Assembly (NCBI GenBank): GCA_023423935.1
Contig: JAFAEQ010000044.1
Coordinates: 1 to 64,000 of the forward strand
Source: Pseudomonadota bacterium
GTDB lineage: Bacteria; Pseudomonadota; Gammaproteobacteria; Steroidobacterales; Steroidobacteraceae
DNA length: 64,000 bases
Reading direction: 5' to 3'
Shown: in pieces, positions 52,323 to 61,708 of the stretch
Position numbering within the stretch: position 1 is the stretch's first letter
How the letters are laid out: each line of letters starts with the position of its first letter
Notes under the pieces: generated by a model
The model's input: only the letters and a program-made list of their open reading frames with translations
The model's database searches: none
What the model was told of the DNA's origin: nothing
Program-made: the position numbers and the translations under genes

Positions 52323-53834
52323 CTAGACGGCGCGAATGGCCTTCAACGAATGGCGATGCAGCTGGCGGCGGCGTTCCTTGGCCTGGTCCGACCGCTCTTC
52401 CTGCAAGCGCTGCAGATAGGCCGGCGTGATGTCGCCGGTCACGTATTCGCCAGAGAAGCACGACGTATCGAAAGTGTGTACTTCCGAGTCGTGGTGCTGG
52501 CAGGCACGTACCAGATCCTCGAGATCCTGGTAGATGAGCTTGTCGGCACCGATGATGCGCGCGACTTCGTCTTCGGTGCGACCCGCTGCCACCAGCTCGG
52601 ATGCGTCCGGCATGTCGATGCCGTAAACGTTCGGATAGCGCACCGGCGGTGCTGCGGAGGCGAAGTAAACGCGCCGGGCGCCAGCTTCACGCGCCAGATC
52701 GATGATCTGCGCCGAGGTCGTGCCGCGCACGATCGAGTCGTCGATGAGCAGCACGTTCTTGCCGCGAAATTCGAGATCGATCACGTTGAGCTTGGAGCGG
52801 ACGGATTTCGCGCGCTGCTCCTGCCCCGGCATGATAAAGGTACGACCGATGTAGCGGTTCTTCACGAACCCTTCGCGATATTTGACACCGAGAAGCTGTG
52901 CGACCTGCACGGCGGCCGTGCGGCTCGTGTCGGGAATCGGGATGACCACGTCGATGTCGTGATCCGGCCAGACACGTCGGATCTTTTCCGCAAGCAGATC
53001 GCCCATGCGCAGGCGCGCCTTGTGGACGGAAATGTTGTCGATGATCGAATCCGGACGTGCGAAGTAAACGTACTCGAAAATGCACGGCGTCTTGCGGGCG
53101 GCCGGCGCGCACTGCTGCGAATAGAAGCGCCCCTGTTCGTCGATGAACACCGCTTCGCCCGGTTCGATGTCGCGCACCCGGCTGAAGCCCTGCATGTCGA
53201 GCGCCACGCTCTCGGAGGCGAGCATGTATTCCGGACCCTGCGCCGTCTCGCGCTTGCCGAGCACCAGCGGGCGGATGCCATGCGGATCGCGAAAGCCGAT
53301 GAGGCCATGGCCGACGATCATCGCAACGACTGCGAAGCCGCCACGACAACGGCGATAAACCGCACTGAGGGCATTGAAAATATCGCTCGCTGATGCGCGC
53401 GGTTTGCCTGCCTGAGACAGCTCGCTCGCGAGCACGTTGAGCAGGACTTCGGAGTCGGAGCTGGTATTCAGATGACGGCGATCCTCGCGAATGAGGACCT
53501 CTGCAAGCTCGGCGGCGTTCGTCAGATTGCCGTTGTGCCCGAGACAGATGCCGTAGGGAGAATTCACGAAGAAGGGTTGCGCTTCCGAGGAGGTATCGCA
53601 ACCGGCGGTCGGATAACGGACATGACCGATGCCGATGTTGCCCTTCAATGCCAGCATGTGCCGATGCTGGAAGACGTCACGGACGAGACCGGTCTGCTTG
53701 CGCAGAAACAGCTCACCTTCGTGGCAGGTCATGATGCCTGCGGCATCCTGGCCACGATGCTGAAGCACGGTCAGCGCATCGTAGATCTGCTGGTTCGCGG
53801 GTGAATGGCCGACGACACCGACGATTCCGCACAT
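52323..53834 (-). CDS. purF: Amidophosphoribosyltransferase
   Basis: A 503-residue first enzyme of purine synthesis (PRPP plus Gln to phosphoribosylamine; E. coli 505). Cys2 of MCGIVGVVG is the glutaminase nucleophile, exposed once Met is removed. The PRPP loop is VLLIDDSIVRGTTS, and IPIPDTSRTAA lies near the active site. It starts 6 bp after cvpA, the usual cvpA-purF pair. The frame ends 136 bp before the kinase gene. Confidence 0.97.
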   Translation of the reverse strand: MCGIVGVVGHSPANQQIYDALTVLQHRGQDAAGIMTCHEGELFLRKQTGLVRDVFQHRHMLALKGNIGIGHVRYPTAGCDTSSEAQPFFVNSPYGICLGHNGNLTNAAELAEVLIREDRRHLNTSSDSEVLLNVLASELSQAGKPRASASDIFNALSAVYRRCRGGFAVVAMIVGHGLIGFRDPHGIRPLVLGKRETAQGPEYMLASESVALDMQGFSRVRDIEPGEAVFIDEQGRFYSQQCAPAARKTPCIFEYVYFARPDSIIDNISVHKARLRMGDLLAEKIRRVWPDHDIDVVIPIPDTSRTAAVQVAQLLGVKYREGFVKNRYIGRTFIMPGQEQRAKSVRSKLNVIDLEFRGKNVLLIDDSIVRGTTSAQIIDLAREAGARRVYFASAAPPVRYPNVYGIDMPDASELVAAGRTEDEVARIIGADKLIYQDLEDLVRACQHHDSEVHTFDTSCFSGEYVTGDITPAYLQRLQEERSDQAKERRRQLHRHSLKAIRAV

Positions 53835-53840
53835 AGGCTT

Positions 53841-54398
53841 TCAGACCCTCGAGTCCACGTTCGATCGCACCGACACCAGGGCCGGGACGGTTAAATGAGG
53901 CACATGCGCCCGTTCTTCAAGCATACGCATGCCGGTTTCAGCAAAGGCCTGAATCCAGCTGGCACATTCGCTCGCGTAGGGCATCAGCACCGAGCGTTTC
54001 CACCACTTCGTTTCGTCCAGGCGTGCAAATTGCGCAAGCAGCACCAGCGCTGCGATCACCACTGCGCCGCGCAGCACACCGAACAACATGCCCAGCAGAC
54101 GATCCACTGCGAGGCTCAGGCCCGAATGGCGCAACAAATAGGCGAGCACGCTCGCAACGAGCCAGCCGACGAGCACCACGCCAATCACGATCAGGGTGCG
54201 AGCGGCCCACGTGCGTACGGGTTGCTCCGCCAGGGCACCACCCAGGAAAGGTTCGACGAGCGGCGCGTAACGCCAGGCGAGCCACAGACCGCCCAGCCAC
54301 GCCAGCAAAGCAACGGATTCACGAACGAAGCCGCGATACATGCCGAGCAGCATGGAGACCGCAAGCACGCCGAGCATTGCGTAGTCAGCACCGTTCAT
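53841..54398 (-). CDS. cvpA: CvpA family membrane protein
   Basis: A 185-residue inner-membrane protein, the usual CvpA length. Four hydrophobic segments lie at about 5-25, 28-45, 68-88 and 103-125. The first part MNGADYAMLGVLAVSMLLGMYRGFVRE contains the conserved RG-F-RE pattern after helix 1. Exact function is unsettled (colicin V secretion, envelope integrity). Always linked to purF, as here. Confidence 0.94.
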   Translation of the reverse strand: MNGADYAMLGVLAVSMLLGMYRGFVRESVALLAWLGGLWLAWRYAPLVEPFLGGALAEQPVRTWAARTLIVIGVVLVGWLVASVLAYLLRHSGLSLAVDRLLGMLFGVLRGAVVIAALVLLAQFARLDETKWWKRSVLMPYASECASWIQAFAETGMRMLEERAHVPHLTVPALVSVRSNVDSRV

Positions 54399-54687
54399 GC
54401 GGCAAGAGCACTCGGAAAAGAAGGATGAGAAAGCGCGTGGGCCGCAGCGACCGGGCTCGGCAGAAAAATCGGGATCGCTGAATCGCAGCAGTCATCGATT
54501 TCTGATTCCATCGTGATCCGACATCGACAGCGGACTTGAATCGTTGCAGATGCGGACACTTTGACAGGAAGCGTTGCGAGCGGGCTGTGTTGCGGCGCGC
54601 GGATTCTACCAGCGGCCTCTCACTGGTTACCAATCCATCCGATTCGCGAGCCAAACCATTGACGGTAGTGCGCCCATCCTCGCGAAA

Positions 54688-55413
54688 TCAGGGATGCTTC
54701 ACGACTGCCGCACCGGAGATGCGTCCCTTGAGGCGGTTGAGCGTCCGCACGGCATCCTCGCGGTCCTTTACGGGCCCGATGCGAACCCGATAAAGCGTCG
54801 AGCCTCCGGACTTCACGGGCATGACAAAGGACTCGTAGCCATCTGCGCGTAAGTCCTTGGCCAGCTTCGCCGCCGTGCCTTGGCTCGCGAAACTTCCGAC
54901 CTGCACTACCCAGCCTGATGAACCAGACGAAGACGCAGGCTTTGCGACCTTCGGCTCGGGCTCAGTACGCACTCGCTCCTGAGGTGCAGGCTTCGCAGGT
55001 GCCGCTGTCACTGCCTCTCGCGTCGTGTCGCGAGACTGCTCGGCGATCGCCGATGGGCGTCCCGACCCAGCACTTTCTCTTGCAGAAGCTTGCTCACTAG
55101 GCGGAGCACTGCCGCTCGATTCAGGCGATGTCTCAGTCGGGCCGGACTCGCTGGGAGCCTGTTGAGTCGGAAGAGTCTCGGCCACAACAGTCTCGGGCGG
55201 AGGAGCCTGTTCGGAAACGTTCTGGATTGCGGGACTCGTTCCAGGGGCGCGACTCAGATCGATCGTGTACGTCTTCACCGTGCCCGCGGCGGCGGGTGTC
55301 TGCACTTGCGGTTCAGGACTCTCCGGTCCCGATAGCATCTCCGGGATCAGGATCACGGCGGCAGCAACCAGGACCGCGGCACCGACGAGTCGTTCTTTTA
55401 CGTGACGTTCCAC
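54688..55413 (-). CDS. dedD: SPOR-domain protein (DedD-like)
   Basis: A 241-residue bitopic protein. A short cytoplasmic head leads to one membrane helix (about 8-26). A low-complexity Pro/Ser/Glu linker (about 30-160) reaches to the C-terminal SPOR domain at about 165-240 (VVQVGSFASQGTAAKLAKDL, YRVRIGPVKDREDA). SPOR domains bind denuded glycan strands at the septum. Position between folC and cvpA is that of DedD. A 289 bp gap without a gene precedes cvpA. Confidence 0.85.
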   Translation of the reverse strand: MERHVKERLVGAAVLVAAAVILIPEMLSGPESPEPQVQTPAAAGTVKTYTIDLSRAPGTSPAIQNVSEQAPPPETVVAETLPTQQAPSESGPTETSPESSGSAPPSEQASARESAGSGRPSAIAEQSRDTTREAVTAAPAKPAPQERVRTEPEPKVAKPASSSGSSGWVVQVGSFASQGTAAKLAKDLRADGYESFVMPVKSGGSTLYRVRIGPVKDREDAVRTLNRLKGRISGAAVVKHP

Positions 55414-55466
55414 GGGCGCGAAGTATAGACGTGCGTTCGACTATGCGCTGCCCCGCGCTCGCGAGC

Positions 55467-56729
55467 TCAGCGGCTGAGCCAGGAAAGCGCTGGCCCCACG
55501 GTCAGGAACGAACCGAACACGACCACCAGATCGTCGGGCGCGCTGCGGGTCTGCGCAATCTCGCAAGCCGCTTCCACCGTATTTGCGCTTGCCACGACCG
55601 GGACGCCCTGGGCGGCGATGCGTTCCACGAGAGCCTCTGTCGAAAGCGCGCGGTCGCTCGTCAGTCCGGCCACGATCCATTCATCGAAGCTCTCCTTCAG
55701 CACCTGAACGATCGCCTCGATATCCTTGTCCGCCAGGATTCCGCACACCGCGATTCTGCGTCCCGAGACGGGCATCTGCCCGAGCTGGGAGGCCAGCGTG
55801 GCCGCGGCCGCCGGGTTGTGTGCAACATCGACGATCCAGTGCGCCTTTTGCTCGAAGCGTTGAAAGCGACCTGTCAGCCGCACGGTGCTGAGCCCCGCAG
55901 CCACCGCATCGCGCGACACGGGCAATCGATCATGCAGCGCCATCAGCGTGGCAATCACACCCGAAGCATTGTCGAACTGAACCTCGCCGTGCAGGGCTGG
56001 AGGCGGCAAGCCCACGAGCTGTGTACCAAGACCTTGCCAGTCCCATAGATCTCCAGCACGCACGTACGTGAAATCGCGGCCCAAGCGCAGCAGCCGCGCA
56101 CCGAGCGCATCCGCCTGCTCCTGAATGGAGTTCGGCATTTGCAGTGCCGAGAAGACCGCAGGTCGAGCCGTTCGAAAGATTCCCGCCTTCTCGCGTCCGA
56201 TGGTCTCCACATCCGGTCCGAGCCAGTCGCAATGATCGAGCGAGATCGAGGTAATCAGCGCCACATCCGCATCTACGGCATTGACTGCGTCGAGCCGACC
56301 GCCCAGACCGACTTCCAGAACGATCGCATCGAGACCTGCGGTTTCGAAGATGAGCAAAGCCGCGAGCGCATTGAACTCGAAGAAGGTCAGCGTATCTTCG
56401 CCGCGGGCACGGTCGATGCGTTCGAACGCTGCGATAAGTGAGGCGTCGGAGACTTCGCGACCATCGATGACGATCCGCTCGTTGTAACGAAGCAGATGCG
56501 GCGACGTGAAGGTGCCGACCCGATAGCCCGCCGCGGACAGAATGCTGTTCAGCATCGCGACCGCCGATCCCTTGCCGTTCGTACCGCCGACCGTGATCAC
56601 GGGGCACGCTGGTTTGCGCCAGCCGAGCCGCGCGAGCGTGCGATGGACTCGCGTCAGCCCGAGATCGATGGCACTGGGATGTAGCCCCTGCTGCCAGGAG
56701 AGCCAATCATCGAGCGTCGTGCGCGTCAT
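55467..56729 (-). CDS. folC: Bifunctional folylpolyglutamate/dihydrofolate synthase
   Basis: A 420-residue Mur-ligase-like enzyme that adds Glu to dihydropteroate and to folates. The P-loop GGTNGKGSAVAML is at about 48-60. FTSPHLLRYNERI, FFEFNALAAL and LDHCDWLGPDVE are conserved, as is the C-terminal DVAHNPAAAATL. The stop is 53 bp before the SPOR gene. It follows accD after 14 bp. Confidence 0.96.
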   Translation of the reverse strand: MTRTTLDDWLSWQQGLHPSAIDLGLTRVHRTLARLGWRKPACPVITVGGTNGKGSAVAMLNSILSAAGYRVGTFTSPHLLRYNERIVIDGREVSDASLIAAFERIDRARGEDTLTFFEFNALAALLIFETAGLDAIVLEVGLGGRLDAVNAVDADVALITSISLDHCDWLGPDVETIGREKAGIFRTARPAVFSALQMPNSIQEQADALGARLLRLGRDFTYVRAGDLWDWQGLGTQLVGLPPPALHGEVQFDNASGVIATLMALHDRLPVSRDAVAAGLSTVRLTGRFQRFEQKAHWIVDVAHNPAAAATLASQLGQMPVSGRRIAVCGILADKDIEAIVQVLKESFDEWIVAGLTSDRALSTEALVERIAAQGVPVVASANTVEAACEIAQTRSAPDDLVVVFGSFLTVGPALSWLSR

Positions 56730-56743
56730 GCGCGTCCAGCGTG

Positions 56744-57610
56744 TCAGCTCGCGGCAGGCAACTGGCGGTTCATGAGCATCGCGAGCAACCCGGCGATGCG
56801 GTCGCGCATGTCGCGGCGGTCGACGATCATGTCCAGCGCGCCATGCTCGAGCAGAAATTCGCTGCGCTGAAAGCCCTCAGGCAACGTCTCGCGCACCGTC
56901 TGCTGAATCACACGTGCACCCGCAAAGCCGATCAGCGCTTTCGGTTCGCCAATGTTCACATCGCCGAGCATCGCCAGACTTGCAGACACGCCGCCGGTCG
57001 TCGGATCCGTGAGCACCGAGATATAGGGAAGCTTCTCTTTCGACAGGCGTGCAAGCGCCGAGCTCGTCTTTGCCATCTGCAGCAGCGAGAGCAACGCTTC
57101 CTGCATACGCGCACCGCCGCTCGCCGAAAAGCAGATGAGCGGCTTGCCGTGTTCGATGCAATGCTCGACGGCACGCACGAAACGCTCGCCGACCACCGAA
57201 CCCATGGAGCCGGCCATGAACTGGAACTCGAACGCGCAGGCGACGACCGGAATTCCTTCCAGGGTGCCCGCCATCACGATCAACGCATCTTTCTCGTGCG
57301 TGCTCTTCTGAGCCTGCAGCAAGCGGTCGCGATACTTCTTGCTGTCGCGGAACTTGAGCGGATCTTCCGGCTCGATCGTATCGGCGAACTCGGTGAACGA
57401 CTCGGGATCGAGGAACCGCTCCAGCCGCTCGCGGGCACCGATGCGCATGTGATGTCCGCACTTCGGACACACATGCAGATTGCGTTCGAGCTCGGCTCGA
57501 TAGAGCACGGCATCGCACGCAGAACACTTCATCCACAGCCCTTCCGGAACCGAACGCGTGCGGCGCTCCGTCTTGATCCGGGACGGCATGATTTTTTCGA
57601 ACCAGGTCAT
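56744..57610 (-). CDS. accD: Acetyl-CoA carboxylase carboxyltransferase beta subunit
   Basis: A 288-residue half of the carboxyltransferase that transfers carboxyl from biotin to acetyl-CoA. The N-terminal zinc finger has C29, C32, C48 and C51 (KCSACD, CPKCGHH). The crotonase-like body includes FEFQFMAGSMGSVVGE and SASGGARMQEALLSLLQM. AccA is not in the window. truA lies directly upstream (45 bp). The trpF gene often found between them is absent. Confidence 0.97.
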   Translation of the reverse strand: MTWFEKIMPSRIKTERRTRSVPEGLWMKCSACDAVLYRAELERNLHVCPKCGHHMRIGARERLERFLDPESFTEFADTIEPEDPLKFRDSKKYRDRLLQAQKSTHEKDALIVMAGTLEGIPVVACAFEFQFMAGSMGSVVGERFVRAVEHCIEHGKPLICFSASGGARMQEALLSLLQMAKTSSALARLSKEKLPYISVLTDPTTGGVSASLAMLGDVNIGEPKALIGFAGARVIQQTVRETLPEGFQRSEFLLEHGALDMIVDRRDMRDRIAGLLAMLMNRQLPAAS

Positions 57611-57655
57611 ACGGCGATCTGTTGAGGCTTCCGGGGCCGTTTAAAGAGGCGGCAT

Positions 57656-58465
57656 CTATACTTGGTTGGCGTCCGGGCGGCAAGACACGCCCAGGATCTG
57701 CGCTGCGCTGCTCGGAAGATTCAGGATGGGATCGTATTCAATGGCGCTCAGATAAAGGCCATTGGGCGGCGCGGTAATCCCGCCTTTGCGGCGATCGCGC
57801 GCGGCGAGAATTTCTCCAACCCACTCGACCGGTCGGTCGCCCCATCCCACGGCCAGCAGCGCACCGGTGATGTTGCGAACCATGTGATGCAGGAACGCGT
57901 TTGCGTTTACCGCAATGACGAGGGTTTCGCCCATCCGGCGCACCTGAATCCATTGCAGCCGACGGATCGGCGTACGCGACTGACATTCTGCCGCACGAAA
58001 CGAGGAGAAGTCGTGCTCGCCGACCAGTTGCTGAGCAGCTTCGTGCATACGATCTGCATCCAGCGGCTCGCGAATCCATGTGATCTGCCGTGCTGACAAC
58101 GCAGCGCGAACCGGCCGATTGAGAATGAAATAGTGATACGTGCGCGAACGCGCGCTGTAACGCGCATGAAAGTCGTCAGGCACCTGCCGAGCCCATAGCA
58201 CACTCACCTGCTTCGGCAGATTGGCATTGGTCCCAAGCGTCCAGCTGCGTTCCGTGCGAACCGCTTGAGTATCGAAATGCGCCACCTGCATGGCGGCATG
58301 CACGCCGGCATCCGTGCGTCCTGCCGCAACGACCTCGACAGGATGATCCGCCACTTGTGCGACCGCAGCTTCTACGGACGCCTGGATCCCATGGGCATGC
58401 GCCTGCGACTGCCAGCCGGCAAAGACGCTGCCGTCATATTCGATGCCAAGGGCGATGCGGGGCAT
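57656..58465 (-). CDS. truA: tRNA pseudouridine(38-40) synthase
   Basis: A 269-residue pseudouridine synthase acting on positions 38-40 of the anticodon arm. The catalytic Asp52 lies in AAGRTDAGVHA. YHYFILNRPVRAA and FLHHMVRNITGALLAVGWG are typical. It follows the long inverted repeat at 58480-58572 and precedes accD. Confidence 0.96.
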   Translation of the reverse strand: MPRIALGIEYDGSVFAGWQSQAHAHGIQASVEAAVAQVADHPVEVVAAGRTDAGVHAAMQVAHFDTQAVRTERSWTLGTNANLPKQVSVLWARQVPDDFHARYSARSRTYHYFILNRPVRAALSARQITWIREPLDADRMHEAAQQLVGEHDFSSFRAAECQSRTPIRRLQWIQVRRMGETLVIAVNANAFLHHMVRNITGALLAVGWGDRPVEWVGEILAARDRRKGGITAPPNGLYLSAIEYDPILNLPSSAAQILGVSCRPDANQV

Positions 58466-58479
58466 GGGAAGAAAAAGAA

Positions 58480-58572
58480 GGCTGTAGGCTCTAGGCTGTA
58501 GGCTCTGGGGTCAGAACCGAGAGTAAAGACTCTCTTCTCTGACCTACAGCCTACAGTCTACGGTCTACAGCC
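58480..58572. repeat. Long imperfect inverted repeat between fimV and truA
   Basis: The arms at 58480-58515 and 58538-58572 are complementary over about 35 bp with roughly 80 percent identity. They enclose a second perfect stem GAGAGT/ACTCTC (58519-58534). Each arm is itself built of tandem GCTGTAG-type units. It lies right after the fimV stop, so it could stop transcription or stabilise the fimV mRNA end. The AT-free stem is followed by no T-run on the minus strand. Confidence 0.8.
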
Positions 58573-58578
58573 TCGCGC

Positions 58579-61566
58579 TCAGCGTATCGAATCCAGCAGA
58601 CGCTGTGCTTCCTGCTTCTGGTTCGACGTGCCCTCCTGGAGCACTTCTTCCAGAATGCTGCGGGCACCGTCGGGATCGCCCATGTCCATGTAGGCGCGCG
58701 CCAGATCGAGCTTGGTGCCGACTTCGCTCATGGTGACGGGTTCGAGCTCGGAGAGCTCCATCTCGTTGACCACCTGCTTGTTCGTGGGAGAGTGATCGTC
58801 GGCGTTCAGTGCCTCGCCGACATCGAGATCGACGCGCGGGTACTCGTTCGTGCGATCGGCAAAGACATCGTTCGAGAACACGTCGTCCTCGTTGCGCGTA
58901 TGACGGACCGTATCGCCGCTGCCCTTCTCACCGAGATTGTCGAAATCGACGTCAAGATCTTCCTGAGTGATCTTCATCGACGCGGTCGCATCGATATCCT
59001 CGACGCGCTGCTGCTGGACGGTATCGTTGCCGGTCAGATCCACCTGGTCGATATAGATGGTGCCCGTGCTTTCGATATCGAATTTCTCGACACGCGGGGA
59101 CTCCATCGTCTTGTCGGTGCTGCTCAGCCGCGGCGACTCGAGGGTCTTGTCCATGCTGCCGATACGCGGCGCTTCCATCGTGCGATCGAGGCTGCCAAGC
59201 GACGGCGCGAGCTGAGTCATCTCATCATCGGCGAGCGGACGCGAAACTTCGAAGTCGTCCGCCGGGATGTCCTTCTCGAGGGCCGCCGTGTGCTCGAGCG
59301 CACCGGTGGTTTCGAACGCGTCGACATCCAGGCCCAGATCATCGAGGGATAGCTCTGCGGTCTGATCCGTGCCGTTCTTGCCGGCGGCAGAGAAAGCATG
59401 CTCATCGAGCTTTTCGCGCACCGTCTGCGCGTTGCGGTCCAGCGCCGGGGACTCGATGGTCGGAGTTTCCTGCGTGCGTGCGAGATGATCCATCTCGCGC
59501 GTCGGCTCTTCTTCGCCGCTCGGCTCATCGAGCAGGAAATCCAGATCGGAGCTCGAGGACGCTTCCTGTGCAGGAGCCACGTGCTCGCCACTGCCAAATT
59601 CCAGATCCAGACCGCCTTCTGCTTCGGATTGCGGTTCGGCGAACAGATCGACGTCCACGCGGTTTTCGCCGCCTTCCAGATTGACGTCGACGAGATCGAC
59701 ACGTGCGGTACCCGCCTCGCCTTTGAAGATCTGATCTTCCGGAGCGATCTGGCGGCCCATGATGAGGACCTTGTCCCATTCACCGGGCGCGGCTTCATCG
59801 CGCGTCGCATGAAGATCGCGCGCCGTATCGAGGAACAACTCGCGATTGCCCCATACGAAATAGATCTCGAGCAGCTTGAGCTTGAGGTCGCGACGGTCAG
59901 GTTCGCGATCGATGGCGATCTTCACCAGGTCCGCGGCCTGATCGTACAGGCCATACGCCATGTGGAAGTCGGCTTCCGCCAGTGCGTCCTGCTGATCGAA
60001 GCGGACCGAGGTCTCGCTGCTCAGCGTGTCATCGGCGGTCTTCGGCTCGCTGATCGAGACGCTCGCCCCAGGACGCGTCTTCGATTCGCTGCGGACGGCG
60101 GCTACGGGGGCAGCCTCGATTACATCCTCATCGAACGCAGGCTCGAGGTCTTCCGCGGGCAGTGAGAAGTCATCGACCTCCACCCGCTGGCGACCTGCCG
60201 TAGCAAGCGCAGGCGACACACGCGGCTCGAAGCTCGGCGAGAACGCATCGAGCTCGACGGAGCTTTCCGACTCGCGGCGACGCTTCAGGAACGTGAGGAT
60301 CAGGAAGATGACCAGCAACAAGCCGACCACGACGGGCACCCACCAGAAATCGCCGATGCGGTCCATGAGCGAAGGCTCGGGCGCCTGTTGCACAGGCTGC
60401 GGACGTGCCTTCGGTGCGGCGGGCTCGGCAGCCGGCTCGCTGGCATCCGGCGCGACCTCAGCGTCGGTCGTGTCGGATTCGATCGGTGCTTCGCTGGATG
60501 GCTCGTTGGCTTCGGGCTGTGCAGCCGCAGGTGCCTCACCCACGCCCTGCTGAACATTCGCAAGCCCAGGGCTCGTCACTTCGAGACGCTTGTCCTGCGT
60601 GCTCGTCGCGCTTCCAGCGCTCGGTGTAGAGGCCGATGGTGCCGGCTCGCTGGCGGCAGAAGGTGTCGCTGGCGTTGCCGTAGCAACGGGTTCGTCTGCA
60701 GGCGTCACCAGCTTGAGCTGATTGCCCGTGTCCTCGCTTGCGCCACGGAATGCACCGCTCCAGGCCCGCTGCTGCTGCGCCACTTCAGCGGCAGCTTCGG
60801 TGCGTGAAATCGCTTCGATGTCCGACAGCTCAGGTACGCGCAGCACGCTGCCCGCCTTGAGCACATTGATGTTGCCGACGAACGCTTCCGGGTTCGCGCG
60901 GAACAACGCGATCATCGTCTGATTGATGCCGGACGGAGTCGCCTCGGGATTGATACGACGGGCGATCTTCGAAAGCGTGTCGTTACGCTGCACTTCGTAG
61001 CTGCCGCCGATGACCGCGGCGGGCGGGCTTGAGGGCGATGAGGGCTGCGTGGCAGGCGCGGGCACTGACTCCGTCGGCTGCGGAGCCGGCGCGCGTTCGA
61101 TACGACCTTCCGTGCGTGCGCCGGATTGCGGCGCCGTCACCGGACGCTGGGATTCCGGCTGCGAAGGCATGAACACCGGCGGATCGAGCAGCACGGTGTA
61201 TTCGCGCAGCAGTCGGCCGCGGCCCCAGTTCGCTTCTACGAGAAACGTCACGAAGGGTTCGGTGACGGAGCGATTCGAGGTGACCTTGATCTTGACCTGA
61301 CCATCGCGGCCGCGCGAGACGGCGAAATCGAAATTCGACAGGTAGGCGGGACGATCGATTCCGTAACGAGCAAACAGCTCGTTGCTCGCGAGGGTGACCT
61401 TGAGATCTGCGAGCTCGTCCTTCGTCGGCGCGATCACCTCGATGTCGGCATCGAAAGGCTGATTGAGCGCGGAATTGAGTCGGATTTCCCCCAGACCCAA
61501 CGCGTACAGAGTCGCAGGCGACATAAGTGCGCCCAGCAGCAGCAGGCGCGGCAACTGTCTTCTCAT
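58579..61566 (-). CDS. fimV: FimV-type type IV pilus/motility and polarity protein
   Basis: A 995-residue inner-membrane scaffold. A signal peptide (about 1-23) precedes the FimV N-terminal domain (LGLGEIRLNSALNQPFDADIEV). A LysM peptidoglycan-binding domain is at about 190-240 (YEVQRNDTLSKIA). A Pro/Ala/Glu-rich linker leads to one membrane helix (about 410-428, WWVPVVVGLLLVIFLILTF). A very acidic cytoplasmic part contains three 12-residue repeats near 789-825. The C-terminal TPR-like FimV tail ends the protein (LDLARAYMDMGDPDGARSIL). In Pseudomonas FimV controls type IV pilus assembly and polar cAMP signalling. Confidence 0.93.
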   Translation of the reverse strand: MRRQLPRLLLLGALMSPATLYALGLGEIRLNSALNQPFDADIEVIAPTKDELADLKVTLASNELFARYGIDRPAYLSNFDFAVSRGRDGQVKIKVTSNRSVTEPFVTFLVEANWGRGRLLREYTVLLDPPVFMPSQPESQRPVTAPQSGARTEGRIERAPAPQPTESVPAPATQPSSPSSPPAAVIGGSYEVQRNDTLSKIARRINPEATPSGINQTMIALFRANPEAFVGNINVLKAGSVLRVPELSDIEAISRTEAAAEVAQQQRAWSGAFRGASEDTGNQLKLVTPADEPVATATPATPSAASEPAPSASTPSAGSATSTQDKRLEVTSPGLANVQQGVGEAPAAAQPEANEPSSEAPIESDTTDAEVAPDASEPAAEPAAPKARPQPVQQAPEPSLMDRIGDFWWVPVVVGLLLVIFLILTFLKRRRESESSVELDAFSPSFEPRVSPALATAGRQRVEVDDFSLPAEDLEPAFDEDVIEAAPVAAVRSESKTRPGASVSISEPKTADDTLSSETSVRFDQQDALAEADFHMAYGLYDQAADLVKIAIDREPDRRDLKLKLLEIYFVWGNRELFLDTARDLHATRDEAAPGEWDKVLIMGRQIAPEDQIFKGEAGTARVDLVDVNLEGGENRVDVDLFAEPQSEAEGGLDLEFGSGEHVAPAQEASSSSDLDFLLDEPSGEEEPTREMDHLARTQETPTIESPALDRNAQTVREKLDEHAFSAAGKNGTDQTAELSLDDLGLDVDAFETTGALEHTAALEKDIPADDFEVSRPLADDEMTQLAPSLGSLDRTMEAPRIGSMDKTLESPRLSSTDKTMESPRVEKFDIESTGTIYIDQVDLTGNDTVQQQRVEDIDATASMKITQEDLDVDFDNLGEKGSGDTVRHTRNEDDVFSNDVFADRTNEYPRVDLDVGEALNADDHSPTNKQVVNEMELSELEPVTMSEVGTKLDLARAYMDMGDPDGARSILEEVLQEGTSNQKQEAQRLLDSIR

Positions 61567-61679
61567 CAGCTCTCCCGGTACCGTGTCCTGGGCATCCCTG
61601 GTGTCGTGGCCGGATTGTTGTAGTGGGACCGGCGCGTTAAGGCCAGAAAGCTCAAGTGCTTCATGACCTTGCGCGCGTA

Positions 61680-61708
61680 AATATACTTTACAAGTAATCT
61701 TTTACCAA
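61680..61708 (-). promoter_or_regulatory. sigma70-like promoter of fimV
   Basis: On the minus strand: -35 TTGGTA (61703-61708), exactly 17 bp, -10 TATATT (61680-61685). The -10 to -35 segment overlaps the asd stop codon (61688-61690). Predicted start about 61673, giving a leader of about 107 nt to fimV. Confidence 0.65.
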
